A stretch of 64,000 bases of DNA from Burkholderia sp. NRF60-BP8 (GTDB lineage Bacteria > Pseudomonadota > Gammaproteobacteria > Burkholderiales > Burkholderiaceae). The stretch spans positions 2,728,001 to 2,792,000 of the forward strand of contig NZ_CP013372.1 in NCBI RefSeq assembly GCF_001522585.2, read 5' to 3'. This document shows, piece by piece, positions 8,358-20,178 of this stretch (the first letter of the stretch is position 1; each line of letters opens with the position of its first letter). Below the pieces are notes generated by a model. That model was not told the DNA's origin and did no database searches. It saw nothing but the letters and a program-made list of their open reading frames with translations. The translations under genes were made by a program, and so were the position numbers.

Positions 8358-10277
8358 TTACGCGTAAATCACGTCGGGATCGCGCCGCGCCGGATCGTAC
8401 AGCGCATCGATCGTCGCCGCGCGATGCTTCTGCACGGCCGCCTGGTTCAGCGAACCCTTGTCGGTCACTTCGCCGAGATCGAGCGACGGCGGCGTGTCGA
8501 TCAGCCGGATCCGCGCGACGAACGTCGAGCCGCCGCTCGCGTGCCGGTTCAGCTCGGCGAGCCACGCCGCGAACGCCGCCCGCACGGCCGGCGCGCGCAG
8601 CACGTCGGCCACCGACGCATCGGCGGCGAGCCCCGCGAGCGCACGGCACGCATCGACGCGCGGAAACACCAGCAAGCCGATGTCGTCGCGATCGATCCCG
8701 GTCACGACCACGTCCTGCACGTACGGCGCGCCCGTCGACACGGCATTCGCGCGCAACGGCCCGACGCTGACGAACGTGCCGCTGCTCAGCTTGAAGTCCT
8801 CGGTGAGCCGCCCGTCGAACAGCAGCCCGAGCTCCGGTCGCGCCGGATCGGCAAAGACCCCCGCGTCGCCGCTGCGGTAATAGCCTTCTTCGTCGAACAC
8901 GTCGCGCGGATCGACGTCGGCATGCCAGTAGCCGCGCATCACGTTCGGCCCCTTGAAACGCAGTTCGTGCTTGCCGCCGCACGGCACGAGCTTCGCGTCG
9001 CAGCCGGGCGCGGGCAGCCCGATATAGCCGGCGCGCATCAGCGGCCCCGTCGTGAACAGGCACGACGGCGACGCCTCCGTCATCCCGAGGCCGGCCATGA
9101 TCCGGATGCGCTCGCCGCAATGCGCTTCGGTCACGCGGTCGAGCCGATCCCACGCGGCTTGCGACAGCCCCGCGCCGCCGAAGAAATACAGCTTCACGCG
9201 CGAGAAGAACGTGTCGCGCAACGCGGCATCGCGTTCGAGCGCGGCGGTCAGCTCCTCCCAGCCCTTCGGCACGTTGAAGTAGATCGTCGGCGCGATCTCG
9301 CGCAGGTTGCGCACGGTTTCGTCAAAACGGCCGGGCATCGGGCGGCCGTCGTCGATATACAGCGTGCCGCCGTTGTACAGCGCGATGCCGAGGTTGTGAC
9401 TGCCGCCGAACGTGTGGTTCCACGGCAACCAGTCCACCAGCACCGGCGGTTCGCGCGTGAGTTCGGGCATCGTCTGGCGCAGCATCTGCTGGTTGCTGCA
9501 CAGCATCCGGTGCGTGGTCGGCACGGCCTTCGGCAGCTTCGTCGAACCGGACGTGAACAGGATCTTCGCGAGATGGTCGGGGCCGACCGCATCGTGAATC
9601 GCGTCGATCGTGCGCGGAGCGGTGGCGAGCAGGCGCGACAGCGGCACCGCGCGGCCCGCGCCGCGGGTGTCGGCATGCTCCTGTGCATCGGCATCGCGGG
9701 CGACGATCAGCGCCGCATCGGCCGGCAGCGTCGCGTCGAGCGCGCGCGCGAACGGTGCGCGCTCCGCGACGAACACCGCACCCGGCCGCAGCACGCCGAG
9801 CGTGTGACGCAGCTTGCCGTAGTCGGTCGACACCAGCGAATACGCGGGCGAGATCGGCGAGTACGGCACGCCGGCCAGCATCGCCGCGAACATCAGCTGC
9901 AGATGCTCGAGATCGTTGCCGGACAGCACCGCGAGCGGACGGTCGGCCGACAGCCCGAGATCGACGAGGCCCTGGCCGAGCGCGCGCGCGCGTTCGAGCA
10001 TCCGCGCGTACGTGATCTCGATCCAGCGCCCGTCGGCGCCGCGCCGCGCGGCCAGCACGCGGTCGGGGTGCGCTTGCGCGCCGCGCACGAGGCAGTCGGT
10101 GAGGCGCGTCGGATAATCGCCGAGCGGCTCGCGCGAGCGCAGGTACCAGGTGCCGTCATCGTCACGGCGAATCTCGGCCGCGCCGACCGCGACGGCGGCC
10201 GCGCGATAGCGCACGCCGCCCGTGTCGGCCGCCGACCCGCCGGCGGGGTGCGAGACGTTCATCGTGACCTCGCTCAT
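8358..10277 (-). CDS. fcs: Feruloyl-CoA synthase
   Basis: This ANL-superfamily ligase activates ferulate, p-coumarate or caffeate to the CoA thioester using ATP. The 639-residue chain shows the AMP-binding P-loop [12 protein letters not shown], the GLGMTEASP (A5) motif, YRSGDAG (A7-like) and [21 protein letters not shown] (A8 hinge), followed by a C-terminal domain longer than that of acetyl-CoA synthetases, as in Fcs. The ATG overlaps the vdh stop in an ATGA, so ech-vdh-fcs is one operon. A second in-frame Met five codons later is possible. Confidence 0.9.
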   Translation of the reverse strand: MSEVTMNVSHPAGGSAADTGGVRYRAAAVAVGAAEIRRDDDGTWYLRSREPLGDYPTRLTDCLVRGAQAHPDRVLAARRGADGRWIEITYARMLERARALGQGLVDLGLSADRPLAVLSGNDLEHLQLMFAAMLAGVPYSPISPAYSLVSTDYGKLRHTLGVLRPGAVFVAERAPFARALDATLPADAALIVARDADAQEHADTRGAGRAVPLSRLLATAPRTIDAIHDAVGPDHLAKILFTSGSTKLPKAVPTTHRMLCSNQQMLRQTMPELTREPPVLVDWLPWNHTFGGSHNLGIALYNGGTLYIDDGRPMPGRFDETVRNLREIAPTIYFNVPKGWEELTAALERDAALRDTFFSRVKLYFFGGAGLSQAAWDRLDRVTEAHCGERIRIMAGLGMTEASPSCLFTTGPLMRAGYIGLPAPGCDAKLVPCGGKHELRFKGPNVMRGYWHADVDPRDVFDEEGYYRSGDAGVFADPARPELGLLFDGRLTEDFKLSSGTFVSVGPLRANAVSTGAPYVQDVVVTGIDRDDIGLLVFPRVDACRALAGLAADASVADVLRAPAVRAAFAAWLAELNRHASGGSTFVARIRLIDTPPSLDLGEVTDKGSLNQAAVQKHRAATIDALYDPARRDPDVIYA

Positions 10278-11722
10278 ATCGGGTAGTGCCGCGGCGCGGT
10301 CTGCACGGTGATCCAGCGCAGTTCGGTGAATTCGGCGATCGACGCACGGCTGCCGAAGCGGCCGTAGCCGCTCGCCTTCGTGCCGCCGAACGGCATCTGC
10401 GCTTCGTCGTGCACGGTCGGCCCGTTGATGTGGCAAATCCCCGATTCGATCCGCCGTGCGACCGCCATCGCACGTGCGACGTCGCGGCTGAACACGCTCG
10501 CCGACAGCCCGAACTCGCTGTCGTTCGCGAGCGCGACCGCGTCGTCGTCGCTATCCGCACGCAGGATGGCGACGACCGGCGCGAACGACTCCTCGCGATA
10601 GAGCCGCATGTCGCGCGTGACGCCGTCGACGATCGCGGGCTGCATCGTCGCGCCTTCCACACGGCAGCCGAGCGGCAGTTGCGCGCCGTGCGCACGCGCA
10701 TCCTCGACCAGCGACGCCGCGCGCGCGGCGGCCCGCGCATCGACCATCGTGCCGAGCGGACGGCCGGCCAGCGGATCACCCGCGACCAGCGTGCGCGCCT
10801 TCGCGGCGAGCCGTTCGACGAGCGCATCGGCGATCGGCCGCGCGGCGATCACGCGCTCGGTCGACATGCAGATCTGCCCCTGGTTGAAGAATGCGCCGAA
10901 TGCGATCGCGTCGACGGCCGCGTCGAGATCCGCGTCGTCGAGCACCAGCACCGGCGCCTTGCCCCCGAGTTCGAGCAGCACGGGCTTCAGGTGCGCGGCC
11001 GCATGGCGCGCGACGATGCGGCCGACGTGCGTCGACCCGGTGAAGTTGATCCGCTTCACGTGCGGATGCGCGATCATCCGCTCGACGAGTTCCGGTGCGT
11101 CGGCCGCCGCGTGCATGATCACGTTCACCACGCCCGCACCGAGCCCCGCTTCGTCAAGCACCGCGCCGATCAGCGCATGCACGCCCGGGCACGCCTCGGA
11201 CGCCTTCAGCACGACCGTGTTGCCGCACGCGAGCGGCATCGCCAGCGCGCGCGTGCCGAGGATCACCGGCGCGTTCCACGGCGCGATGCCGAGCACCACG
11301 CCGCACGGCACGCGCATCGCGAGCGCGAGATTGCCCGGTACGTCGGACGGAATCACGTCGCCGGCGATCTGCGTCGTCATCGACGCGGCCTCGCGCAGCA
11401 TGTTCGCCGCGAGCGTCACGTTGAAGCCGAGCCAGCCGGGCGTCGCGCCGGTTTCGGCGACGCCGGTTTCGATGAACGCGTCGATGCGCGCATCCATCAG
11501 GTCGGCCGCCTTCAGCAGCCGGCGGCGCCGCTCGGTCGGCGCGAGCGCCGCCCACGCCGGGAACGCGCGGTGCGCGGCGTCGATCGCCGCGTCGGCGTCG
11601 GCGATGCCGGCCGCCGGCGCGCGCGACGCGAGCGCGCCCGTCGCGGGGTTGAGGCGGTCGAAGGTCCGCCCGTCGCGGGCGGCGCACCACTCGCCGCCGA
11701 TCAGCATCCGTCTGTCGGTCAT
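10274..11722 (-). CDS. vdh: Vanillin dehydrogenase (NAD-dependent aldehyde dehydrogenase)
   Basis: This 482-residue cytoplasmic enzyme oxidises vanillin or p-hydroxybenzaldehyde to the acid. The catalytic Cys285 is in GQICMSTER and the general base Glu251 in LLELGGKAP. The Rossmann loop INFTGSTHVG and the NAD-binding APWNAPV are present. It lies between ech and fcs, with an ATGA overlap to fcs, which picks it out as the vanillin-specific member of a very large family. Other aromatic aldehydes may also be substrates. Confidence 0.9.
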   Translation of the reverse strand: MTDRRMLIGGEWCAARDGRTFDRLNPATGALASRAPAAGIADADAAIDAAHRAFPAWAALAPTERRRRLLKAADLMDARIDAFIETGVAETGATPGWLGFNVTLAANMLREAASMTTQIAGDVIPSDVPGNLALAMRVPCGVVLGIAPWNAPVILGTRALAMPLACGNTVVLKASEACPGVHALIGAVLDEAGLGAGVVNVIMHAAADAPELVERMIAHPHVKRINFTGSTHVGRIVARHAAAHLKPVLLELGGKAPVLVLDDADLDAAVDAIAFGAFFNQGQICMSTERVIAARPIADALVERLAAKARTLVAGDPLAGRPLGTMVDARAAARAASLVEDARAHGAQLPLGCRVEGATMQPAIVDGVTRDMRLYREESFAPVVAILRADSDDDAVALANDSEFGLSASVFSRDVARAMAVARRIESGICHINGPTVHDEAQMPFGGTKASGYGRFGSRASIAEFTELRWITVQTAPRHYPI

Positions 11723-11793
11723 GTCGTCTCCTGCCTTGCCTGTCTCTTGGGATTACACCGGCGGTGACGCCGGCGGCTGCGTCGGCGCTTGTC

Positions 11794-12624
11794 TCAGCGC
11801 TTGTATGCCTGCAGGCCCGGCTTGATCGTCTTGTCGTCGAGGAACTGCTTCAGCCCCTGCTCGCGGCCGCGCTCCGGGTCGCGCAGCTGCGCCTGGTCGA
11901 GCTTCGCATACAGGTAATCCTCGCACTGTTCCCACGTGAGCTCGCGCGACCGCTTGAAGCCGTGCTTCGCGGCGCGCAGCACGACCGGGTTCTTGTCCAT
12001 CAGCCGCGCGGCGAGCGCGATCGTCGCGTCGCGCAGGCCGGCGAGCGGCACGCTGCTGTTCACGAGGCCCATTTCAGCCGCTTCCGCGCCGGTGAACGTG
12101 TCGCCGGTCATGATGTAGTGCAGCGCGCGGCGATGCCCGACCGTATCCGCCATCGCCTTGCTGACGAGGTTGCCCGGCGGGATGCCCCAGTTGATCTCCG
12201 ACAGCCCGAACACCGCTTCGTCCGCCGCGATCGCGAGATCGCACGCGACGAGCGGCGAGAACCCGCCGCCGAAGCACCAGCCGTTCACCATAGCGATCGT
12301 CGGCTTGTTGTACATCCGCAGGCGGCGCCACTGCCATTCCGATGCGTCGCGGCGCACCTTTTCCTGCAGCGCGTCGGGGCCGCCGTCGATCTCGCGGAAA
12401 TATTCCTTCAGATCCATGCCGGCCGTCCACGCGGCGCCCGCGCCGGTCAGCACCAGTACCTTCGCCTCGTCGTCGAACTCGATCGCGTCGAGGACGTCCA
12501 GCATCTCCCGGTTCAGCGTCGGGCTCATTGCGTTGCGCTTCTCGGGACGGTTCAGCGTGACCCACGCGATGCCGGCCTCCACCTTCACTTCAACGGTCTG
12601 CCAGCGATTGTCGTACTTGCTCAT
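11794..12624 (-). CDS. ech: Feruloyl-CoA (p-hydroxycinnamoyl-CoA) hydratase-lyase
   Basis: This crotonase-fold enzyme hydrates feruloyl-CoA and cleaves it to vanillin and acetyl-CoA. The 276-residue length equals that of the Pseudomonas enzyme. The residues known for that enzyme are at the same numbers: Tyr75 (in DLKEYF), Glu143 (in FGLSEINWG) and Tyr239 (in EDYLYAK). The oxyanion-hole loops are AWTAGMDL and NGWCFGGG. It is first in the ech-vdh-fcs operon, with an operator-promoter 68-88 bases upstream. Confidence in function is high because all three key residues match. Confidence 0.95.
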   Translation of the reverse strand: MSKYDNRWQTVEVKVEAGIAWVTLNRPEKRNAMSPTLNREMLDVLDAIEFDDEAKVLVLTGAGAAWTAGMDLKEYFREIDGGPDALQEKVRRDASEWQWRRLRMYNKPTIAMVNGWCFGGGFSPLVACDLAIAADEAVFGLSEINWGIPPGNLVSKAMADTVGHRRALHYIMTGDTFTGAEAAEMGLVNSSVPLAGLRDATIALAARLMDKNPVVLRAAKHGFKRSRELTWEQCEDYLYAKLDQAQLRDPERGREQGLKQFLDDKTIKPGLQAYKR

Positions 12625-12691
12625 GTCTGTTCCTGTCGTTCGTTCCTGTGCGATTCGGTGCGCAGCATCCCTGCTGCGGACGACTTCATTT

Positions 12692-12712
12692 AATATCAGG
12701 CTACCTGATATT
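12692..12712. promoter_or_regulatory. MarR-type operator within the ech promoter
   Basis: AATATCAGG-CTA-CCTGATATT is a perfect 9-bp inverted repeat with a 3-base spacer. Read on the minus strand, TTGCAA (at 12711-12716) and TTAAAT 17 bases downstream make a plausible -35/-10 pair, with the palindrome filling the spacer. Binding there would block RNA polymerase. In other bacteria MarR regulators of this pathway are released by hydroxycinnamoyl-CoA; the same is inferred here. Confidence 0.75.
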
Positions 12713-12856
12713 GCAAGCGGCACGAGCGCCGGTGTAAACCCGGAGCGGAAAGCGGGGAAAGCGTCGGGGAAATCGGGGAGCGGTCGGGCGAGCGCCGCGG
12801 GCGCGTACGAAGCGAGCGGGCCCGGCGGGCCCGCGTCGCGGCAATCGAGGAAGCGG

Positions 12857-13393
12857 TCAGCCGCGCAGGTTGCGCGAGAACAGTTCGAGCGCGCGCTGCA
12901 CGTGCGCGGCGTCATCGGCCGAGATGTCGCCGAGCATGCGCGCCTCGAGCGGGCGCAGCACGGCTTCGCATTCGCGCAGCATCGCCGCGCCTGCATCAGT
13001 CAGCGTCAGCAGGATGATGCGGCCGTGCGACGGGTCGGCTTCGCGCGTGACGAAACCGCGCGCGGCCATCACGCTCATCACCTCGTTCGCCGATTGCGGC
13101 GTGATCCACGAGCGCTCGGCCAACTGCGCGTTCGACGATGCGCCGCGCGCCTCGAGCACCGACAGCGCCGTGTATTGCGCGAGCGTGATGCCGAGCGGCG
13201 CGAGCGCATCGGTCATGTGACGGCGCAGCAGCCGGTCGAGGCCGCCGATCACGTAGGTCAGGCGTTGTTGCACGCGCGCTTTCGGCTTGTCGCCCGTCGC
13301 GCGGGCGTTCTTCACGGCGTTCTTCACGGCGTCTGCCGTGGCGCGCGTGGCAGCGTTTTTCGGATTCGCGGGCTTGGTCGGTGCGGAACTCAT
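12857..13393 (-). CDS. MarR family regulator of the hydroxycinnamate genes
   Basis: The 178-residue protein has a lysine- and alanine-rich N-terminal tail (about 1-45) before a MarR winged helix domain. The recognition helix region is LAERSWITPQSANEVMSVMAARGF and the wing ends in ADPSHGRIILLTLTDAG. It lies directly upstream of ech on the same strand. Two matching palindromes precede ech and the transporter unit. By analogy with FerR/FerC-type repressors the effector should be feruloyl-CoA or p-coumaroyl-CoA. The charged tail is longer than usual for the family. Confidence 0.87.
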   Translation of the reverse strand: MSSAPTKPANPKNAATRATADAVKNAVKNARATGDKPKARVQQRLTYVIGGLDRLLRRHMTDALAPLGITLAQYTALSVLEARGASSNAQLAERSWITPQSANEVMSVMAARGFVTREADPSHGRIILLTLTDAGAAMLRECEAVLRPLEARMLGDISADDAAHVQRALELFSRNLRG

Positions 13394-13571
13394 GGCGCTG
13401 GCGGGATGGAATTGCGGGCCATCTTACCAGCAGGCGGGGAGAGGGACGGATGTTCGGAGATGACGGTCGGCCGCCGTGCGCTCGTGCATGTGCGGCGGAT
13501 CGCGGGCCTGACCGCGAAGTCCGCCGCGTCGGCAGGATCCCATGGACGGGAACCCGTATGCGACGACGCGA

Positions 13572-14474
13572 TCAACCGTGCGGCGTGCCCGCGAACCGCG
13601 CGGTCGGCAGCCCCGCATGCCGCGTCTGCGTGACGAACACGCCGCCCGCGTGCGCGTCGCCGGCCAGCGCGTCGTCGCTCAGCCCGACACGCGCACTCGT
13701 CACGTACAACCGGCCTTCACCATCGATCGCGACGCAACTCGGCTGCGCGGTCGGCACCTCGACGCGGTCCGTCTCGGTCCCGTACAGCCCATAACGCACC
13801 ACCCTTCGGCCGCCCCACTGCGCGTTCCACAGCCCACCGTCGCGATCGACGATCGAGCCGTCCGGATCGCCGTCCGCATCCGTCAGCCGCGCGAACGGCC
13901 GCACGTTCGCGACGTCGCCACCGGCACGGTAATCGCACACGAGAATCTCGCGCACCAGCGAATCGCAGAAATACAGCTTCGTGCCGTCCGGCGAGAACCC
14001 GATGCTGTTCGCGATCGCGGCCGGCGGCAACGCGAGCCGTTCGAGCGTGAGATCGGGATTGAGCCGGTAGAACCCGCCGATCGCGCGCGGCGGCTCGGCG
14101 CCCTCGTCCTTCATCCCGAACACGAATGCGCCGAACGGATCGCAGCGCCCGTCGTTCAGCCGCGTGGGCAGATCGGGCTCGACGTCGACGATCCGCGTGA
14201 ATGCGCCACGGCGCAGGTCGAAGAACGCGAGATGGGTCGCGAGCCCGACGAGCAGCACGTCCGGGTCGTCGGTCAGCGCGAAGCACGCGAGCCGTTCGGG
14301 CATCGGCCATTGCGTGAGGTCCGAACCGTCCGCGCGGCAGCGCCACAGCTGCGCGCCCTCGATGTCCACCCAGTACAGCGCGTGCGTCCTGTCGCACCAC
14401 GTCGCGCCTTCGCCGAGCGTGTTGCGGCTGTCGACCAGCAGCGCCGCCGCCGTGCCCGGTTGAGTCTGTTGCAT
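13572..14474 (-). CDS. SMP-30/gluconolactonase family sugar lactonase
   Basis: The 300-residue six-bladed beta-propeller enzyme should open the L-arabinono- or galactono-lactone made by the sugar dehydrogenase of this cluster. Metal-ligand motifs of the family are visible: LGEGATW (Glu), RLNDGRCDPFG (Asn-Asp), IANSIGFSPDGTKLYFCDS and DGDPDGSIVDRDGGLWNA. The ATG at 14474 is preceded by GGGAG. It is the last gene of the minus-strand arabinose module. The exact lactone is inferred from the neighbours. Confidence 0.87.
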   Translation of the reverse strand: MQQTQPGTAAALLVDSRNTLGEGATWCDRTHALYWVDIEGAQLWRCRADGSDLTQWPMPERLACFALTDDPDVLLVGLATHLAFFDLRRGAFTRIVDVEPDLPTRLNDGRCDPFGAFVFGMKDEGAEPPRAIGGFYRLNPDLTLERLALPPAAIANSIGFSPDGTKLYFCDSLVREILVCDYRAGGDVANVRPFARLTDADGDPDGSIVDRDGGLWNAQWGGRRVVRYGLYGTETDRVEVPTAQPSCVAIDGEGRLYVTSARVGLSDDALAGDAHAGGVFVTQTRHAGLPTARFAGTPHG

Positions 14475-14525
14475 GCCGTCTCCCGATATTGGTCGTAAGT
14501 ACAAGCGGCCGCGCGTGGGTCGAAG

Positions 14526-15554
14526 TCAGATCTTCATCGCGCGCCGCTGGTTGCGACGATACTGGTCGAACAGCACCGCGAGCAACAGAATTCCGCCGCG
14601 TATCAGATATTGGTAAAAGGTCGGCACGTTCAGCAGGCTCATCGCGTCCTGCACGGAGCCCATGATCAGCACGCCCACCAGCACGCCCGAGATCGTCGCG
14701 ACGCCGCCCGTCAGCGACACGCCGCCGAGCACGCACGCGGAGATCACGCCGAGCTCGAGGCCGACCGACGTCTTCGGATCGCCGAGGCTCATCCGCGACG
14801 CGAGCATCACGCCGGCAAAGCCCGTCACGAGCCCCTGCAGCACGAACACGGCGATCTTGATGCGCATCACCGGCAGCCCCGCGAGCAGCGCGGCCTCGCC
14901 GTTGCCGCCGACGGCCAGCACGTTCTTGCCGAACACCGTCTTGCGCAGCAGGAAGCCGAACACGACGAAGCCGACGATGTTGCTCCAGATCGGGTACGAG
15001 ATGCCGAGGAACGACCCGCCGCCGAGATCGAAGAAGCGCTCCTCGGAGATCATCACCGCGTCGCCGTTCGACGTGATGAACGCGAGCCCGCGCACGACTT
15101 CCATCATCGCGAGCGTGACGATCAGCGAGTTGATCCGGTAGCGCGCGATCAGCACGCCGTTCACGAGCCCGACCGCGCCGCCCGCGAGCACGCCGGCCGC
15201 GATGCCGAGCACGACGCTGTGCGTCGCGGTGATCAGCGTCGACGCGACGACGCCCGCGAACGCGACGATCGACGCGACCGACAGGTCGACCTCGCCGAGC
15301 GCGAGCACGAACATCATCGTCACCGCGATCGAGCCGATCAGCGTGACCGACAGCAGCAGGCCCTGGATGTTGCGCGGCGTGAGGAAGTCCGGCACCGTCA
15401 GCGACAGCGTCGCGAACAGCACGAGAAACACCATCACGATGCCGGAGCGGTTGATCAGCTGCCACACGCCGCCGCGCGGGCGTGCGGGCGTGGCGGCGGC
15501 GGCGGCCGCATCCGGGGACGGGGAGGTACGTTGAGGTTGCATTGCCTGGCTCAT
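14526..15554 (-). CDS. araH: L-arabinose-type ABC transporter permease
   Basis: The 342-residue membrane protein belongs to the BPD_transp_2 (carbohydrate uptake transporter 2) permeases. It has about ten helices and the signature GEVDLSVASIVAFAGVVAS, the ATPase contact region for this family. The first 28 residues are alanine-rich and cytosolic. It follows the AraG ATPase by 30 bases and belongs with the AraF-like binding protein. RbsC- or XylH-like specificity is possible in principle, but the binding protein points to L-arabinose. Confidence 0.88.
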   Translation of the reverse strand: MSQAMQPQRTSPSPDAAAAAATPARPRGGVWQLINRSGIVMVFLVLFATLSLTVPDFLTPRNIQGLLLSVTLIGSIAVTMMFVLALGEVDLSVASIVAFAGVVASTLITATHSVVLGIAAGVLAGGAVGLVNGVLIARYRINSLIVTLAMMEVVRGLAFITSNGDAVMISEERFFDLGGGSFLGISYPIWSNIVGFVVFGFLLRKTVFGKNVLAVGGNGEAALLAGLPVMRIKIAVFVLQGLVTGFAGVMLASRMSLGDPKTSVGLELGVISACVLGGVSLTGGVATISGVLVGVLIMGSVQDAMSLLNVPTFYQYLIRGGILLLAVLFDQYRRNQRRAMKI

Positions 15555-15584
15555 ATCAGTTGCTTTCCGGTTGACTGCTCGCCG

Positions 15585-17132
15585 CTAGCGCGGCAGCGCG
15601 AGCTTGATCAGCGCGTCGGGCGTCGCGTGCGCCTTCGCGACCTCGCCCGCGATCCGCCCTTCCTTCATCACGACGATGCGGTCCGACACGCCGATCACCT
15701 CGGCCAGATCGCTCGACACGAGGATCACCGTGCGGCCCGCTTCCGCGAGTTCGTAGAACAGGTTGTAGATTTCCGCGCGCGCACCGACGTCGATGCCGCG
15801 CGTCGGCTCGTCCATCAGGAACACGTCGATGCGCTCGGCCAGCCAGCGCGCGAGCACGACCTTCTGCTGATTGCCGCCCGACAGCGCGCCGATCGGCGTT
15901 TCGCCGTCGCGGGTCTTGATCGCGAGCCGCTCGATGTATTGTTGCGCGAGCTCGCGTTCGCGCCGCCCGTCGAGCAGCACGCGCGCCGGGCTGAAATGAC
16001 GCCGCGCGCTGATGTTCAGGTTGTCGGCCACCGACGCGATCGCGACGATGCCTTCCTGCTTGCGGTCTTCCGGGCACAGCGCGATGCCGGCGCGCACCGC
16101 GTCGCGCGGGCTGCCGAACGCCACCCGCTTGCCGTTCAGCTCGACGTACCCGGCGCTCGGCCGCACCGCGCCGTACAGCAGCTTCATCAGCTCCGAACGG
16201 CCCGCGCCGACGAGCCCGAAGAAGCCGACGATCTCGCCGCGCCGCGCGGCGAACGACACGGGCTCGGCCAACCCCGGCCCCGTCAGCCCCTTCGCTTCGA
16301 TCAGCACGTCGCCGGCCGGGCGCGGCCGATAGCCGTACACGTCCTCGATCGAACGGCCGACCATGCAGCCGATCAGCCGGTCGCGGTCGAGATCGGCGAC
16401 GGATTCGAACGTGTCGATGCGGCGACCGTCGCGAAACACCGTCACGCGGTCGCACAGTTCGTAGACTTCCTCCATCCGGTGCGTGACGTAGATGATCGCG
16501 CGGCCTTCCGCGCGCAGCGCGCGGATGATCCGGAACAGTTGCGTGGTTTCGCGCGCGGACAGCGAACTCGTCGGTTCGTCGAACGCGATCACGCGCGCGT
16601 CGCGCATCAGCGCCTTGCCGATCTCGATCATCTGGCGCTGGCCGATCGACAGATACTTCACCGGGATGCCCGGATCGATGTGCTCGCCGAGCCGCTCCAG
16701 CGCATCGAGCGCGCGCGCGGCGAGCGCACGCTCGTCGACCACGCCGAGCCGGCTCGGCAATTGCCCGAGCATCAGGTTTTCCGCGACCGTCAGCTCGGGC
16801 ACCAGATGCAGCTCCTGGTAGATGATCGCGATGCCGGCCTCGAGCGCCGCGCGCGTCGACGCGAAGCGCTGCACCGTGCCGTTCAGCGTCAGCGTGCCGG
16901 CCTGCGGCTGGTTCACGCCGGACAGCACCTTCAGCAGCGTCGATTTCCCGGCGCCGTTTTCGCCCATCAGCCCGTGCACTTCGCCCGCACGCACCGACAG
17001 CGACACCGCGTCGAGCGCACGCACGCCCGGAAACGTCACGGTGATGCCGTCGAGCGCGAGCAGCGGGCCGTCCGGCGGCGTGGCCGCTTCGGCGTCGTGG
17101 CCGGACGCGGCCGTCATCGTCTGCATCGTCAT
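15585..17132 (-). CDS. araG: Sugar ABC transporter ATP-binding protein (two ABC domains)
   Basis: The 515-residue protein holds two fused nucleotide-binding domains, as in CUT2 importers. Domain 1 has Walker [10 protein letters not shown] (57-65), the signature LSIGQRQM and Walker [12 protein letters not shown]. Domain 2 has a degenerate P-loop ([10 protein letters not shown]), the signature [16 protein letters not shown] and Walker [16 protein letters not shown]. The weak second P-loop is normal for this family. It powers uptake with AraH and AraF. The gene starts 21 bases after araF ends. Confidence 0.9.
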   Translation of the reverse strand: MTMQTMTAASGHDAEAATPPDGPLLALDGITVTFPGVRALDAVSLSVRAGEVHGLMGENGAGKSTLLKVLSGVNQPQAGTLTLNGTVQRFASTRAALEAGIAIIYQELHLVPELTVAENLMLGQLPSRLGVVDERALAARALDALERLGEHIDPGIPVKYLSIGQRQMIEIGKALMRDARVIAFDEPTSSLSARETTQLFRIIRALRAEGRAIIYVTHRMEEVYELCDRVTVFRDGRRIDTFESVADLDRDRLIGCMVGRSIEDVYGYRPRPAGDVLIEAKGLTGPGLAEPVSFAARRGEIVGFFGLVGAGRSELMKLLYGAVRPSAGYVELNGKRVAFGSPRDAVRAGIALCPEDRKQEGIVAIASVADNLNISARRHFSPARVLLDGRRERELAQQYIERLAIKTRDGETPIGALSGGNQQKVVLARWLAERIDVFLMDEPTRGIDVGARAEIYNLFYELAEAGRTVILVSSDLAEVIGVSDRIVVMKEGRIAGEVAKAHATPDALIKLALPR

Positions 17133-17153
17133 CGCGTTCTCGCCTCGCCCCGC

Positions 17154-18167
17154 TCAGATGCCGAGTTCGGCGCGCACGGCCTGCCAGTTCGCGCGCGTCA
17201 TCAGCTTGCCGCTCGTCTGCGTGTCGGCGGGCGGCACCTTGCCGTTACGGATCCAGTCGACGAGGTTCTGCGTGCTGTCCTTGCCGTGGTTCGTCGAGCT
17301 GACCGCGATCGTCCCGTAGAAGCCGGTCGGCTCCTTCTTCTGGAATTCCGCGAACGCCTCGCCCGCGCCGTTGATGCCGACGCCGATCACGTCGGCCGCC
17401 GGGATGTGCAGCTGTTCGGTCGCGCGCACCGCGCCGAGCACGGTTTCCTCGTTGAGCGCGTAGATCACCCACTTCTTCACGTTCGGATGGCGGGCGAGCA
17501 CCGGCGCCGCCGCGCTGAAGCCGCCTTCGTCGTCGGTCGTCTTCTGCGGCGCATCGAAGATGTTCTCCTTGCGGAAGCCGTTCGCGAGCAGCGCCTGCGT
17601 CGCGCCGTCGGTGCGCAGCTTCGCCGTCGGCAGCTCGTAGTTGGTGACGCGCAGCGCGCCGACTTCCTCCGGCTTCCAGCCGCGGCGTTTCATCTCGTCG
17701 GCGATCGCCTGGCCGACCTGGTTGCCGATCTTGGTCGCCGACATCCCGAGGTGCGGCACGTTCGGCAGCGGCTTGCCGGTCGAGTCGACGAGCTGGTCGT
17801 CGACCGTCACGAACTTCATGTTGTAGCGCTTCGCGCGCGACGCGATCGCCGGCCCGAGGCGCACGTCCGGCGCGCAGATCACGAAGCCCTGCGCGCCCTG
17901 CGAGCCGAGGTTGTCGATCGCGGCCAGCACCTTCTCGCCGTCCGGCGTGCCGATCTTCACGACCGAGAAGTTCTCCTTCTGGCCGAGCGCGGCAGCGGCG
18001 TTCTGTTCGTTGATGAACCATGCCTGCTCGGGCATCTTCACGAGGAAGCCGATCTTCAGCGGCGCATCGGCGCGCGCGGCGCCCTGCATGCCGAGCGGTG
18101 CGATGCAGAGCGCGGCGAGCAGCGCGCGCAGGGTATGTCGGCGAATCGTTTGGTTCGTGCGGTTCAT
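17154..18167 (-). CDS. araF: Periplasmic L-arabinose-binding protein
   Basis: A signal peptide (about 1-34, ending ARADA) leads into a 337-residue type I periplasmic binding protein. LKIGFLVKMPEQAWF, GTPDGEKVLAAIDNLGSQGAQGFVICAPD and VVTVDDQLVDSTGK-like segments closely follow E. coli AraF, including residues that line its sugar pocket (Lys, Glu and Trp of KMPEQAWF; later NEETVLGAVRATE and INGAGEAF). AAGGAG precedes the ATG. It heads araFGH and is the best evidence that the cluster serves L-arabinose; AraF-type proteins also bind D-galactose. Confidence 0.9.
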   Translation of the reverse strand: MNRTNQTIRRHTLRALLAALCIAPLGMQGAARADAPLKIGFLVKMPEQAWFINEQNAAAALGQKENFSVVKIGTPDGEKVLAAIDNLGSQGAQGFVICAPDVRLGPAIASRAKRYNMKFVTVDDQLVDSTGKPLPNVPHLGMSATKIGNQVGQAIADEMKRRGWKPEEVGALRVTNYELPTAKLRTDGATQALLANGFRKENIFDAPQKTTDDEGGFSAAAPVLARHPNVKKWVIYALNEETVLGAVRATEQLHIPAADVIGVGINGAGEAFAEFQKKEPTGFYGTIAVSSTNHGKDSTQNLVDWIRNGKVPPADTQTSGKLMTRANWQAVRAELGI

Positions 18168-18244
18168 GCGTGTCTCCTTGTAATGGCTTGGGTCTTCAAC
18201 ATCCGTCGTGCTCATCGCTCGCGTTGGCGCGCGCCGGCACAGTG

Positions 18245-20129
<1,885 letters not shown>

Positions 20130-20178
20130 GGTTGGTCCTGCATCAGTCGAATCGGCGTTCAGCCGGAAAACAAGGCGT

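Noticed and set aside
13394..13571. Small open frames between the MarR gene and the lactonase
   Set aside because: They are short, not conserved in appearance, and lie in the MarR promoter region.
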